64,000 bases of DNA from Myotis daubentonii (Eukaryota > Chordata > Mammalia > Chiroptera > Vespertilionidae), in the NCBI RefSeq assembly GCF_963259705.1, contig NC_081847.1, positions 94,904,671 to 94,968,670 of the forward strand, read 5' to 3'. The translations under genes were made by a program, and so were the position numbers. Numbering within the stretch: the first letter of the stretch is position 1; each line of letters starts with the position of its first letter. This document shows positions 43,061-54,452 of this stretch, piece by piece. The notes beneath the pieces were generated by a model that ran no database searches, was not told the origin of the DNA, and worked only from the letters and a program-made list of their open reading frames with translations.

Positions 43061-43319
43061 TCTACATATATAAAAGCCTAAGTGACTGACCGACCTGTTG
43101 ACCAGTCCCTATGACACTCAATGCAGGAGCTGCCCCCTGGTGGTCAGTGTGCTCCCACAGCCAACCTCCCGTGACACCCCCCACCCACCACCCCCCTCAG
43201 CCGGCCAACTTCCTGTGGCCCCTCCCCCAGGCCAACCTCCCACCGCCCTCATCGGGCCCCAAGCACCAGCCAGGCCCAGGGACCCCACCCATGCACAAAT
43301 TCATGCACCGGGCCTCTAG
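43061..43319 (+). mobile_element. HeliBat-type non-autonomous Helitron
   Basis: Starts TCTACATATATAAAAGCCTA and ends CACCGGGCCTCTAG, between A (43,060) and T (43,320). Shorter than the two minus-strand copies, with a different C-rich body ('CCGGCCAACTTCCTGTGGCC'). Carries the shared CTCF-like motif. Confidence 0.93.
43131..43150 (-). promoter_or_regulatory. CTCF-like motif inside Helitron
   Basis: Minus strand ACACTGACCACCAGGGGGCA, then GCTCC. The core fits the CTCF consensus (CCACCAGGGGGCAG). Confidence 0.52.
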
Positions 43320-43320
43320 T

Positions 43321-43495
43321 ATTTAAAGATAGGCATTTCATCTTAAAGTTTCCAGTTCTCATTCTAATAATAAAGAAGATGAAATCAGAGAATATTTTTA
43401 TAATTTCTCTTCAACACTCTGCCCCCCCCCACCCAATCCTGGGTAGATCAGAGCATTCTAGATATAATTGTAATTACAGTCAGAGCGATGGACAC
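43321..43495. other. Unassigned AT-rich DNA
   Basis: Flank of the Helitron with no element recognised; a C run at 43,422-43,429. Confidence 0.4.
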
Positions 43496-43513
43496 AGATA
43501 GCTGCATAGAAGG

Positions 43514-43552
43514 CTAGGTAGGTAGGTAGGTAAATGATGATAGGTGATAGAT

Positions 43553-43599
<47 letters not shown>

Positions 43600-43630
43600 G
43601 ATAGATAGATAGATAATAGATAGATGATTT
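43514..43630. repeat. (GGTA)n/(GATA)n microsatellite
   Basis: GGTA units at 43,514-43,531 pass into GATG/GATA and a GATA run (about 43,551-43,600) with later ATAGAT pieces. Likely length-polymorphic. Confidence 0.97.
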
Positions 43631-43648
43631 ATATAGGAGATATGTATA

Positions 43649-43850
43649 CAGTTGGCCCTTGAACAACATGGGGGTTAAGCATTCTGACCTCCAGGCTGTC
43701 GAAAATCTGAACATGACTTTTGACTCCACAGAAATGTAACTTTTAAGGCCTACTATTCGTGGGAAGCCTTACTGAGAAATACAATGAAATAAGCCAGAGA
43801 AAAGAAAGTGCTATTGATAAAATCATAAGCAAGAGGAAATACAATTCCCG
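43649..43850 (+). mobile_element. Tigger-like (TcMar) DNA transposon relic
   Basis: Begins CAGTTGGCCCTTGAACAACA, the usual end of Tigger elements, followed by 'GACTTTTGACTCCACAG' and 'AAGCCAGAGAAAAGAAAGTG'. Only one terminal repeat is visible and no transposase frame remains. Confidence 0.6.
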
Positions 43851-45317
43851 TGCTGCATCAACACCGTAAGTCTCCACCCTCTGTTTACAAGATGAATCGT
43901 GTGTCAGCACCTGCATCAATGTTGTCTTGTGTGATACGAAACCCTGTAGCAGCTATTACTCCCACTAGACATCAAAAATTAAAGATAATGTGAGGACGAA
44001 GTTCGTATTTGCAGGCCTAACGATTCGTGCGCTGACAATGAAGACACAGCGACGTGACCGCTGTATGGTAACCCGGTGTGATCGATACGACTGCCTCACC
44101 GTCGTGAGGAACGCTCTCTTCCATCGCTTTGAAGTGACGGAATCCAAGGTCTAGGAGAGGAACAACCAGACTTTGAGGAATGTTAACTGCCAGGATGTCG
44201 GGAACCGCACCCTTCAAACCGAAGCCGGTCCCGTCCATGGGCTCTGAGCACCTTGAAACCAGGACGCCTGTCTGTCCCGGCCACGGAGCACCGGCCAGGA
44301 GCGCGCAGGAAGCTGTCGCCGACACTGGAGAAGGACGAGCGCGCGTCCTGGCCTGCCGCGGTTTGCAGGTGGTGTGGGCCTGGGATCCTGCCCCTCCCGG
44401 AGCCGTGCAGGGCTTTCTGCTATAAATGAGCTCCTCGCGCTGCTTGCTGGGAGCCAGGTTTGTGCCCATCTGCTGCCATTGTTTCTCCACGCTTCCCAGC
44501 GACGGTGCCTGGCGCGCGGGTATCCTTCGGTGGGTCATCACGGCATCTGTCTGCCCACCTTGTGGAGGCCCCGTCTCAGTTCACCAGGCAGCAGCTGCTG
44601 GGCCATCTTGCTCCCCTCCATCACTGCCCGGCCCCGCCCCGCGAGCTGCTGGCAGGAGCCATCCTCCCACTGCGCGGGGCTGGCTGCGCTCCAGGGCCTG
44701 GCTTCTGGGCTCCTCGCCTCCAAGCTAATGTCCTGGAGTGATGTTTTCAGCCAGATGCGTCCCCCACAAGAAACCCAGGCCCGTGGGTGTGTACAGGACA
44801 CAGACAACCCTCCCTGCACGGTATCTATTAGGAGTGGTTTCTGTTTGAGCAGGAAGCCACCGGGAGCCACGTTAATAAGAGAGGAAAGCTCTCAGTGCGT
44901 AAAGACTGGACTTCCAGGAACCCCGCCGCATCCGAGTTCACTCACAAGGGGCGCGGGAGCGCCGGCACAGGGCCGCGCGCTCAGCTCGGCTCCCTTCCCA
45001 GGCGCTACCCGAGGGCTCGGAGCCGCGAGACGCAGTGGGTCGCGTGCAGCGTATCGTCCCCCATGCTCTGAGCCCGAAGCGTGAATATCGCTGGGATTGT
45101 TCGAGCTCCGTCTTCTGCCTCCTTTGTCTACTTCACTTGTCATAAAATCAAAGGTGGTGAAACTCCGCGTGCAGCCCCGCAGGCACAAGGCATCCAAAGC
45201 TGAAGGTTTTCATGCCTCTTGCGGTGACGTCAAGGTCATGGCCTTCCTTTCAGCTCTTCTCCTGACCTTCTCACTCACTTATATAAACTATACGATTTTT
45301 TAAAAGATGGCATTTCA
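43851..45317. other. Unassigned DNA
   Basis: No gene supported. 44,380-44,760 and 44,930-45,070 are GC/CpG-rich with open frames in several registers. 45,230-45,300 becomes AT-rich before two SINEs. Confidence 0.4.
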
Positions 45318-45534
45318 CCCTGACCGGTTTGGCTCAGTGGATAGAACGTCGGCCTGCGGACTCAAGGGTCGCAGGTTCGATTCTGGTCAAGGGCATGTGC
45401 CTCCTCGGTTGCAGGCGCATCCCCAGTGGCGGGTGTGCAGGAGGCAGCTGATCGATGTTTCTCATCGATGTTTCTGGCTCTCTGTCCCTCTCCCTTTCTC
45501 TCTGTGAAAAATCAATAAAATATATTTTTTTAAA
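45318..45534 (+). mobile_element. Ves SINE, first of an adjacent pair
   Basis: Full order from CCTGACCGGTTTGGCTCAG to CAATAAAATATATTTTTTT. Flanked by AAAAGATGGCATTTC (45,302-45,316) and AAAAGATGACATTTC (45,535-45,549). Confidence 0.95.
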
Positions 45535-45550
45535 AAAAGATGACATTTCC

Positions 45551-45772
45551 GCTCTGGCAGCCGTGGCTCCCTGGTTGGGTGTCGTAATATGCACCACAAG
45601 GTCTCAGCTCGATTCCAGGTCAGGGCACACGCCCGGGTCATGGGCTCAATTCTCAATCGGCTGCAGGAGGCAGCAGATCGGTGTTCCAATATCACATCAG
45701 TGTTTCTCTTTCGCTCTCCCTCTTCCTTCCTTTCTCTCTCTCTCTAAAAATCAATAAAGAAAAAATATTTTT
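45551..45772 (+). mobile_element. Ves SINE, second of an adjacent pair
   Basis: More diverged copy (GCTCTGGCAGCCGTGGCTC head, partly lost core). Flanked by AAAAGATGACATTTC and AAAAGATGACGTTTC (45,773-45,787). The same target word therefore occurs three times around the two SINEs. Confidence 0.93.
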
Positions 45773-45787
45773 AAAAGATGACGTTTC

Positions 45788-47885
45788 TAAGCCTTGCAAA
45801 CGTATGTGTGGCACACAAGGGGTCTAAATCACATCAGCGCACAGAGCCTCACCAACAGGAAGCGCACAGTTAGGGACACCCATCTCAGGGAGGGCATCCA
45901 GGAGGCGAGAACCACTCTCCTCGTCCCCACCTCCCCTGCCCCTCTCTCTGCAAAGGTCCTGGGAGCCAGGAGAGAGAAGCAGGACATTCGGGCAGTCCAG
46001 TGATGGTCAGGAGGTCCTGACAGAGGTAGAAACGGGATTTCCTAAGAGCCACTGGGGCCGGACATTGTGCCAAGCCATTGTACCCGTCAAAAATAAACAA
46101 AGCCAGGGATCAGCACGGCCAGGACAGAGTTGAATCAGTCACATCCTGCTCCGAAGGCAAAGGGTCCAGTGAGCACTGAGCTCAGAGAATGGGGAGACGG
46201 GGTGGGGTGAGCAGGGACTCGGCAGGGTCACGGAAATCACAACAAGCAGAGGAGGGGCTGGTCCAGACCATCGGGGTCTGGTAACTGGTTTATCCAAGTC
46301 GGGCTCCTCCCCTGCCCCCTCCCTGAGGCTAGGGGACAGGGACCCTGTCTGCAGGTGTTGGCAGGAGCCAACAGTGAATTCCGGGGGCCACCTGGGGCCT
46401 TCTCGACGGGTGCTGTGCGGGGCCGGTGTCATCCGAGGGGTGGGCCCTGTGCCCTTAGGACGATGCCAGTGGTTGGTCAAGTCTATAGCCAAGGCCGAGA
46501 CCTGGCAGAGTTTGGTCAAGGAGAAACGTCTTTGTCCTGTGTCAGCCATTGCCACAACCCGCCCTCATCCCCCCGACAGAGGCGTTGTTGTTTCCATTTA
46601 GCAGATAACAAGGCTGAGACCAAGAGCGCCAGGTGCCCGAGTGGCGGCGGTGGGCTTGGCAGATCTTCCATCTCCACGCGGCGGGCGACAGCGGTGGCTC
46701 CCGGGGCACTGCCTTCAGAGCCGGAAGCTTCGGGTGAGGGTCACCTGCCTCGGAACTAGAGGTCGTCGGTGACAAGGAGCCGCACCCTGACTCACAGCAG
46801 CGCCCAAGCACCGAGCAGCCACTCCCCTCACAGTGTACGCGGTCACACACCGAGCTGGGCGCACACGCGGCAGGAAACGAGCAGGTGTCCGCCGTCCCCG
46901 TCCGGGTGAGCGCGGCGATGGGACACAGGAGCTTCTAAGACCAACTGGATGGAAGGAAGGGCTTCCTCACGCGCCATTCAAACCAGCTCCGAAGAGCGTG
47001 CTTTTCCGTTAGTCCTACCGCGGGTTTCGCGGCAGAGATCGCGGCGGCGACATGATGTGATAAACTGGCCCGTTTCGTCCGCGTCCCGAGATGTGCCCGC
47101 ATCCTTGCCTTCCGGAACCGTCTGCCGAGCCAGCCCCCTCCTCCCTGCGCGGCACGAGCTGTTCCTCGGTCTGAAGTCCTTTCGGTCCGAGAGGGGCGGG
47201 TGCTGGACAAATGAACCTCGTCCCTGTCGGCGGGGAAAGGATGCCCTGGTTTGAGCTGCTCTTCCTTGCAAACCTCCGCCTTCCGGGCGGAGCGTCCGCC
47301 GGGCGTGTTAAATCGGGGAGACAGCTTTACGGTGGAGGCAGGTCAATCACAGGACAACGGCTCCAGTTGGCACTCCCACCAGCTGTGCCACCCTCGCCTG
47401 CAGCTCTCACCGTGCGGTGGTGACAGTGGCTTGTGAGCGCTTCCAGGACGACCCCTCCCAGCCTGACCCCCAAACCGAAGCCCTGCTCCCCCTCCCCCTC
47501 CTGGGGAACAAGGAAACGCCAGCGGCCCTGGCTGTGCGGAGCGGCCTGGGCCGGAGTGGCTGAGCCTGACGGGGGACAGACACCCTCCCCGCACATCACC
47601 CTCCGCACACGGCATTTCAGCCACTGACCCACCCGCCGGGGTCAGCCTTGGTGACCGCCATCAGGCCGCTGAGCTGTGTTTTCTGTGTCGCTGCAAAACG
47701 AACTTGAACTCTCGGAAAACCACGAACTTAGCACAGGGCATGGGGCAGAGACAAGGGCAGGCTGCTGGGCTGGGCGCACCCAGGCTGCTTCCGGAGTGAG
47801 AGCCCTTTGTGCTGTCAGATGTCCAGGTGCTGTGGGACCCTGGATGACGGAGACACCTACGGGGGACTCCTTCCCACCAGTGCTG
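45788..47885. other. Unassigned DNA, partly CpG-rich
   Basis: 46,550-46,650 ('GTTTCCATTTAGCAGATAACAAGGCTGAGACC') is probably a MIR/L2 piece. 46,860-47,310 is CpG-rich and repeat-free, with ACATGATGTGATAAACTGGCC at about 47,051, and could be a regulatory element. No gene recognised. Confidence 0.4.
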
Positions 47886-48628
47886 CGCACACGCACACCC
47901 ACAGAACACACGCATGTGCACGACTGCACGCACACCCACAGAACACATGTGTGTGTGCGTGCACACACCTATAGAACACACGCATGTGTGTGCACGCCCA
48001 TAGAACATATTCATGTGCAAGCCCCATAGAACATACATATGAACACAAGCACACATACCTATAGAACGTAAACACATCACACCCACAGAACACATGTGTG
48101 CATGCATGCATACACCCATAGAACATATTCATGTGCACGCTCCATGGAACATGCATATGAATACATGCACACAGACCTATAGAACTCAAACATGTCACAC
48201 CCAAAGAACACACACGTGCATGCATACACACACCCATAGAATACGTGTGTGTATGCCCATAGAACACGTGTGCATGCATGCATACACCCATAGAACATAT
48301 TCATGTACACATGTCCCATAAAACATACATATGAACACATGCACACATACCTATAGAATGTAATCACGTCACACCCACAGAACACATACATGTCACACCC
48401 ATAGCACACAGATATGCACACACCAATAGAACACATGTGCATGTATGTGTTCACCCATAGAACATACTCATGTGCACATGCCCCATAGAACATACATATG
48501 AACACATGCACACATACCTATAGAACGTAAACACGTCACACCCACAGAACATATACATGTCACAGCCATAGAACACATACACATACACACACCCCATAGA
48601 ACACATATGTGTGCACACATGCACACAC
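47886..48628. repeat. CA-rich higher-order satellite, 'CCATAGAACA' units
   Basis: About 740 bp of units CACACCCATAGAACACATG, CATTCATGTGCACGCCCCATAG and CACACATACCTATAGAACG. The marker CCTATAGAAC/T occurs at about 48,058, 48,174, 48,350 and 48,517, so super-units are about 115-175 bp. Minus-strand frames read as Cys/Tyr/Met-rich repeats and are rejected as genes. Confidence 0.94.
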
Positions 48629-50684
48629 ATTACCGGCACAACCTCTTTCAGTCACTTCCCACTGTCTTAAGACTGCACGCCCACCCCTGCATCACTGGGG
48701 ACTCCCCTCTCCACTGGGCTCTCGGACCAGGTCCAACTCCTCAGTTCCTCGAGCGTCGCCCTCTCCTCCTGCAGGACCCCGCGCTGCTCTCCGTCCTGCA
48801 CCCCCGCCTCCTCCCTGCTGGGCCAGCCCCGTCCTTCCTGCCTCAGCACTGATGCCTTTGCGATGACCAGCCTCCCCGACCCCCACGCCTGCGTGCACTG
48901 CCCCCAGGGGTGGACCCGCGCATTTCCCACTCGCGGTTGTCAGTGTTCGCACCAAACACTGGGCCCTGGGTGCTGGCATGTTCCTCCTGGTCACCCTCCA
49001 TCACCACGGTCCCACCCAGCGGTGGGCACACGATACACAGGAGATCTGTACGTATGTGCTGGGGACGCGGGAAATGCGTTAAACACGGTGTCGGACCATC
49101 ACAGGACGGCCTCCTCCTCTGGCCCTGTCGCAGCCTCCTCTCCAGCGGGCTCCCCGGGAGAGAGAGCCCCTCTAGAATACGGCGTGCGCACCCCACACTG
49201 CAGCTGTGTGCTCACCACTCCCCTCACCACAGCAAAGGGAGGCAGGTCCTCACCTTTCTGCCCAACGGGGTGCTTGCTGGGCTCCCACAGCGAACCCCAA
49301 AGCCCCGGCCTCACCCACAGCAGGTATTTCTAACGTGTCAGCAGGACGGCTGCCCCTGCGGCCGCTCTCCTGGGCCTGGAGACGCGCCTCCTGCGCCCCA
49401 ACCGCCCTCCCTCTAAGGACACCGGTCACGTCAGTTCAGGGCCCACCTTGTGCAGCCTGGGCTGCCCCTTTAAAGCACATTCCCCCACATACATACGGTC
49501 ACACGATAAAATCCAGGGGGAGGACTTCAACCTGGGAAGTGGGGCCGGGGCCGCACACCAGCCGTGACAGGACCTGTCTGGGGTGGAAGCCTGGCCTCTT
49601 ACACTCGGAGGCATCGAGACGCCGCTGAGAACAGGCTGTTCTCTGCTTCACACGCGGGACCTGGGCGTCCGTGTTCCCTGTGGGGGGTCACCTGGTCACT
49701 CACACGTCCCCAGGGGCTGCATGGGGAGGGGGGCCCGTGACTCCTGGACCAAGCACCATGCAACCCGAGGCACCAGGTCTGATAACAGAAACCCGACGTC
49801 CAGGCAAATGGGACCAGAGAGATGCCGCCTCAGTGCCCGCCCTGGCGCTCCGCCCCCTCCCTCCACGACTCCCTCCACAACTCTGAACAATGTGCTTACT
49901 ATCCTCCTGCCCTGGTTGTGTTGGGGTTTCGGGGGGTGGGGGAGAATGTTGTTTTGTTTTTTTCCAATTACAAAATGGGGCCAAGAACACCGATGGGGGT
50001 GGGGGGGGCATATGTATTACCGCCAACAATAAAGATTTAAACCAGAAAAAGGAGCATTGCTTTGTGAAGCACTGTGTGAATCACAGAGGCCCAGTCTCAT
50101 CCACATGAAAGTCTTCAAAACCTTCCGCGTCAGAGTCTTGGAGACTGGGCGCCATGCCTTGGGTTTTTCTCCTCTTTCAGCTCATCTCCGATCCCTGCGC
50201 TGAGCTCATCTGAAGCAGATGGACTCGGGCAGGCAGGACTCCGGCGGGGGGTGGGGGTGGGGGGGGGGTGGGGCCGGTTCCCTGTAAAAGGACCAGCTCT
50301 CCCAGCACCACCAGGGGCTCCTCTCCCCCCAGGAGATGGCGGGGGGCAGGGGGGCGGGGAGGCCATGTCAGTTTCTCATTTCAGTCCGAGGGGGAGCATT
50401 TTAAAAAGCAAAACCCGATAGAAAAAGAGAAAAGGGAATGTGGGTGACGTTTGTAAGCCAGGAGCTTGAAACAGATTTGTTTTGGTCGCATTGAAAGTGC
50501 GCACACGATGCCAGTTGCTCTGTGGACAGGGTTCTTCTTGTGTTTGTGTCGCAACAAGTGAAATCAGCTGGATGATCCATGTGAGGGGAAGGGGTGGGCC
50601 GTGCCTTCAGAGCCGCCCCCGTCAGCCTCCGAACGCTGCTCCACGGGGACCAGCCCACAGTCGCATCCAAGGAACCATTTCAAA
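48629..50684. other. Unassigned GC-rich DNA with G-rich blocks
   Basis: No gene supported. G-rich runs at 49,926-49,945, 50,000-50,010 and 50,243-50,275 with quadruplex potential. AACAATAAAGATTT at about 50,026 could be a polyadenylation signal but has no transcript context. Confidence 0.4.
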
Positions 50685-50944
50685 CAGCGGTCCCCAACCT
50701 TCTTCCGGCCACGCCCCCTAAGCACCTCTAGCATCCTGGTGCCCCCCACCCCCATGACATAGAATTCTTCTTATTCAAAAAGTGAGTTCCTACTCACACG
50801 GAGGAAGCCTAAAAGGCCATGAACTTGGTCTAAATGAGCTTCCAGAGAACATGGCATCCACGAAAGAGAAATAAAAGAACGAGAGGGCAGTGGAAGTCCT
50901 GAGGAAGGCATCAGTAGAAATTGTTAAAAAAAAAATAGTAATAA
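50685..50944 (+). mobile_element. Possible hAT-like element, left end only
   Basis: Begins CAGCGGTCCCCAACCTTCTT, like the left end of several hAT MITEs. The following 'GAGTTCCTACTCACACGG' to 'GGCATCCACGAAAGAG' part is not recognised and no right end or target duplication is visible. Confidence 0.35.
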
Positions 50945-51047
50945 GCCCTGACAGGTTTGGCTCAGTGGATAGAGCATCGGCCTGCGGACTGAAAGGTCCC
51001 AGGTTCGATTCTGGTCAAGGGCATGGGCCTTGGTTGCGGGCACATAT
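50945..51047 (+). mobile_element. 3'-truncated Ves SINE
   Basis: The tRNA-like head and B box (GGTTCGATTCTGGTC) are intact; the sequence breaks off after 'GGTTGCGGGCACATA'. Confidence 0.9.
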
Positions 51048-51738
51048 TATTCATATTATTACTATTTTTGATAAAATAGCAAATAAAGTTTCAAAACATA
51101 ACAGAGAACTGGAACGCACAAATACGCCACAGTCTGTATTGAAATGCTGTACAGAGGCCCCTAGAGATGAGGAGCAGCCGGCGGACAGGCCCCGGTGTCT
51201 TTGGCTCCAGAACTCCAGACGCCGATGCAGACACAACATCCGGGGGGAGGAAGGCGCCCCTCTCTGCCTCTCTGTAAGTTCCGGGGACACGTTTCCCAGA
51301 GGCCCCTGCGCTCCCCAAACCCCCTCCAGGGATCAGCATCCCCTCCAGGCTACAGACCGGTCCTCGCAGCGCCGTACCCCCATTTCTCAGTCAGTGCAGT
51401 GTTTCCCTAGGAAGAGGGGGTGGTGATTGGGAATAAGCCATCAATAGTTTCTGTCTATTACAGGGCCCCCATAACAGCTCCTCCTGCACGCCCCACCCTA
51501 ATATCCGCAGGAGTCAGTCCGTTTGTCTCTGTTCAACCCCCTGAGCATGTCCACCCCACAGCTTCCCCATGTTTCCAGGTTGCTGGGAAGTCTGCCCAAA
51601 TTCTCAACTTACTTCCACTTTCCATCCGGAGCCTGTTTCCCCCAGGGATTTTGAAGAGAAATTAAATACAGAATATTGTATCATTTATAGGTGTGCCTAG
51701 GGGTTGTACCTCCACAATCCTACAATGCTGGAAGAAAA
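51048..51738. other. Unassigned DNA
   Basis: AT-rich then GC-balanced, no gene. 51,447-51,660 has some resemblance to an old LTR relic but not enough to name. Confidence 0.4.
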
Positions 51739-51751
51739 CCTACCTGATTTT

Positions 51752-51786
51752 ATTAAATATATTTTTGTTGATTTCAGAGAGGAAGG

Positions 51787-51818
<32 letters not shown>

Positions 51819-51979
51819 CATCATTGATGAGAGAGAACCATTGATTGGCTGCCTCCTGCATGCCCCACACTGGGGATCGAGCCCGCAATCCGGGCGTGTG
51901 CCCTGACCGGGATTCGAACCTGTGACCTTTTGGTTCCTGGGTTGACACGCAGCAGCCGCGCCACACCCACAGGGCGAAA
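51752..51979 (-). mobile_element. Ves SINE with target duplication, minus strand
   Basis: Full inverse order, flanked by CCTACCTGATTTT (51,739-51,751) and TCTGCCTGATTTT (about 51,980-51,992), 11 of 13 matching. Confidence 0.94.
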
Positions 51980-51992
51980 TCTGCCTGATTTT

Positions 51993-53299
51993 GACCCTTC
52001 AGCAAGGAAACGCGCATACGCACTGTCACAGGATAAGGTTTACCTTCTGGGCTTTCTGCAACGATTCATGAACCAGCCACGTCCCGTCCACAGACAGGCC
52101 GCTCCGAGGGGCTGTACAAAAGGACAGGCGTTCGCAGGAGGAAGGAGGGGAACAGGAGGTTTCATGAGGGGAAAGCAGGCTGGTGGTGGCCGGTCACCTT
52201 CCTGAACAGCAGGCCCGCCGCACGGGCGACCCGACTGGCTGGTTTAAGACTCCTTTCCTGCGAGAGCCAGTCTCTAGGTCTGGTGTGGGGATGTGGGAGG
52301 TGGGGTTCCCCGTCAGCACCTCCCCTGGAGTCCACTGTCCCGTTTCTAAAAGCACCCACATCCCCGCACCCAGGGTGAGGGCGCACCCACTGCCCAACTC
52401 CCCCGGCCACGGCGTTTTCCGGAAGGAGCAGGACGAGGACTCGTCTTGATCTTCAAGCTCCCACCCGGGAGACGTAGCAGAGAAAACCTCACCTGCTTGG
52501 CCTGGTGTCTGACCAGACTGTGCTTCATGCTGACCCCCCCTCCTCCTCCACCTGCTCTTCCCTGGGACGGGTGAGGAGCCGTCCTCCAAGCTAAGACGCG
52601 AGTCAGCGCTGGGACTCTCAGCTGTGGGTCTCCCTTCGGTCTTGACCACGGGCAGAAAGGGAGGGCCTGGCCGGGAGACCGTCCTGGTAGCCAGGCGGTC
52701 ATCGAAGGAGACACCAGGTGACGGGGGCGTGGTCCCGATCCGTCATGTCCAACCCGTCCCGGTGCTCATCGCCCTTGGAAACCCATCACCGCCTCCCCCC
52801 GTGGCAGCACCGGCGAGACAGGCCGGGCTCTCGCCAGCTGCCGGGGGAGGAAACAGGGCCGAGGCCGCAGGGTCAGGAGGTGCCTCCAAGTGCCAGGGCT
52901 CGGCCTCCGTCGGCCCGGCCCAGGCTGCTCGCATGTGTGTGCGCCAGGCTGCGTACACCTCGGGGGACTGCCCCCAAACGAACCCGAGAGCCGGGAAAGG
53001 GCGGCGGCGAGCGGCCTAGTGACAGCGCACGGAGAGCCCCGTCCTGGGGCCCCAGTCACCCACCTGCCCCCAGGCTCTCTCACGTGGATCGCAGGCGGGA
53101 GCCCCAAGGGCACGGAATGTGCTGGCGACTCTGCAGGCACCTCTCCTGTGGCAGCCCCTGCCTGCTCCCCGTGAGTCTCCGCTGCAGCCGCGCCAGGGGC
53201 ACCTGCAGGCCACGCTTACTGCAGGCCAGGCCCAGGCCCGGCCCAGGTACGGCCGTACTTCCAGGTGGGGGGCGAGGGGAGGGGGGGCTGAAGGGGTGG
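51993..53299. other. Unassigned GC-rich DNA
   Basis: CpG-rich from 52,620 to 53,260 with long overlapping frames on both strands and no domain. No repeat recognised. Confidence 0.4.
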
Positions 53300-53680
53300 T
53301 GGGGGGCGTGTTTATGTCAACGTCTCCCACAAACTCATCGGTATTTGAGGGAGCTTCCGAGGCAAATTTCGGGGACCAAAACCTTAATTAGACAATATAA
53401 GGGTGGCTAATGGGGCCTGTGTGTGGCCGCCGGCGAGGCGGGCGGTGTTCACTGCCAGGGTGAGTGGCACAGCCCCACTCGCGCCCTCATCTGTGTAAGT
53501 GGGAGAGAGGGGAGCCGCCCCGGCTCTGCATAAGGAGGGGGGCGGGAGCTCTTTTATCTCCTCCCCCTCAGCACGCGGAGCCGTGGTCCTCACACAGAAA
53601 GCCTCCTTCCTACAGGAGCGGCACTCGGCGTTCGGAATGAACACGCTATAAATAATGAGAGATGATCAAGAGGCTGCGCA
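53300..53680. other. Candidate conserved non-coding element
   Basis: Repeat-free, with ACCTTAATTAGACAATATAAGG (about 53,379), GGTGGCTAATGGGGCC (53,402), CTGCATAAGGAGG (53,527), TCTTTTATCTCC (53,550) and GCTATAAATAATGAG (53,646). Homeobox, GATA and CDX/HOX-like words cluster in 350 bp. Inference only. Confidence 0.37.
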
Positions 53681-53978
53681 GCCCTCCCACCACACACCCT
53701 TCCGGCGGCGGTAACCCGTGTGGCCCTCACTCCCGCTGCGTACCCACACGGAGCAGGATACAGCGTTTAACAAGCCCCAGAAAAGGCAGCGCCTGTGGCC
53801 AAGACTCGGTCAGGAAGGACGCGCATCTCCTGCCCCCCATCTTGCTGGCTGACCCCCCGATTGCGGTTCGTCACACGGTTTGTCACTCGATTCTCCCGCC
53901 CGAACGAGACGTCCGCCTCACACGGATGAGTCACAGGCCTAGACCCCTGTCTAACTCAAACCTCAAAAGATTAACTCG

Positions 53979-53980
<2 letters not shown>
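53681..53980. other. Unassigned spacer
   Basis: Single-copy DNA before the TA repeat. Nothing recognised. Confidence 0.35.

Positions 53981-54027
<47 letters not shown>
53981..54027. repeat. (TA)n microsatellite
   Basis: About 22 TA dinucleotides directly at the A/T tail of the adjacent minus-strand SINE. Confidence 0.97.
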
Positions 54028-54029
<2 letters not shown>

Positions 54030-54148
54030 ATTTTTTCTTAATCCTCATCTGAGGGCATTTTCCCATTGATTTGTAGAGAGAGTGGAAGAGAGAGGGAAGG
54101 ACAGAGGGGAACATCTGTGTGAGAGAAACACGTCGATTGGTTGCCTCC
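54028..54148 (-). mobile_element. Ves-family SINE (long-tail variant), truncated
   Basis: Tail-type text AATCCTCATCTGAGGGCATTTTCC, GAGA block, then TCGATTGGTTGCCTCCTG, at which point it stops and Helitron text starts. The tRNA-like head is missing. Confidence 0.85.
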
Positions 54149-54452
54149 TGTCCTAAACCGGCAGTCGGACATCCCTCTCACAATCCTAGACCACTGGCTC
54201 CTAATCGCTCACCTGACTGCCTGCCTGGTTGCCCCTAACTGCCCCCCGCCCCCCCGCCAGCCTGGTTGCTCCTAACTGCACCCCCACTGGCCTGGTCACC
54301 CCTTACTGCACCCCCTGCCAGCCTGGTTGCCCCACGCAGCCTGCTGTTCAGTCATTTGGTCGTCCCTCACTAACCCCCCTGCCGGCCTGGTCGTAGGCAG
54401 CCACCTTATGAGGGCGTGAGGGTTAATTTGCATATCACCTCTATTATAGAGG
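54149..54452 (-). mobile_element. Helitron-derived piece with tandem repeats
   Basis: On the minus strand its 5' end looks like TCTATAATAGAGGTGATATGCAAATTAACC (near 54,450), as in another bat Helitron family. It has internal repeats of CCTGGTTGCCCCTAACTGCACCC (about 45 bp, 4-5 degenerate copies) and GGATGTCCGACTGCCGGTTTAGG near the junction at 54,149. The CTAG 3' end is absent. Confidence 0.65.

Noticed and set aside
47661..48639. Cys/Tyr/Met-rich minus-strand frames
   Set aside because: Translation of the CA-rich higher-order satellite.
50026..50040. Polyadenylation signal AATAAA as a gene end
   Set aside because: An isolated hexamer with no upstream frame. Most other AATAAA words in the window belong to SINE tails.
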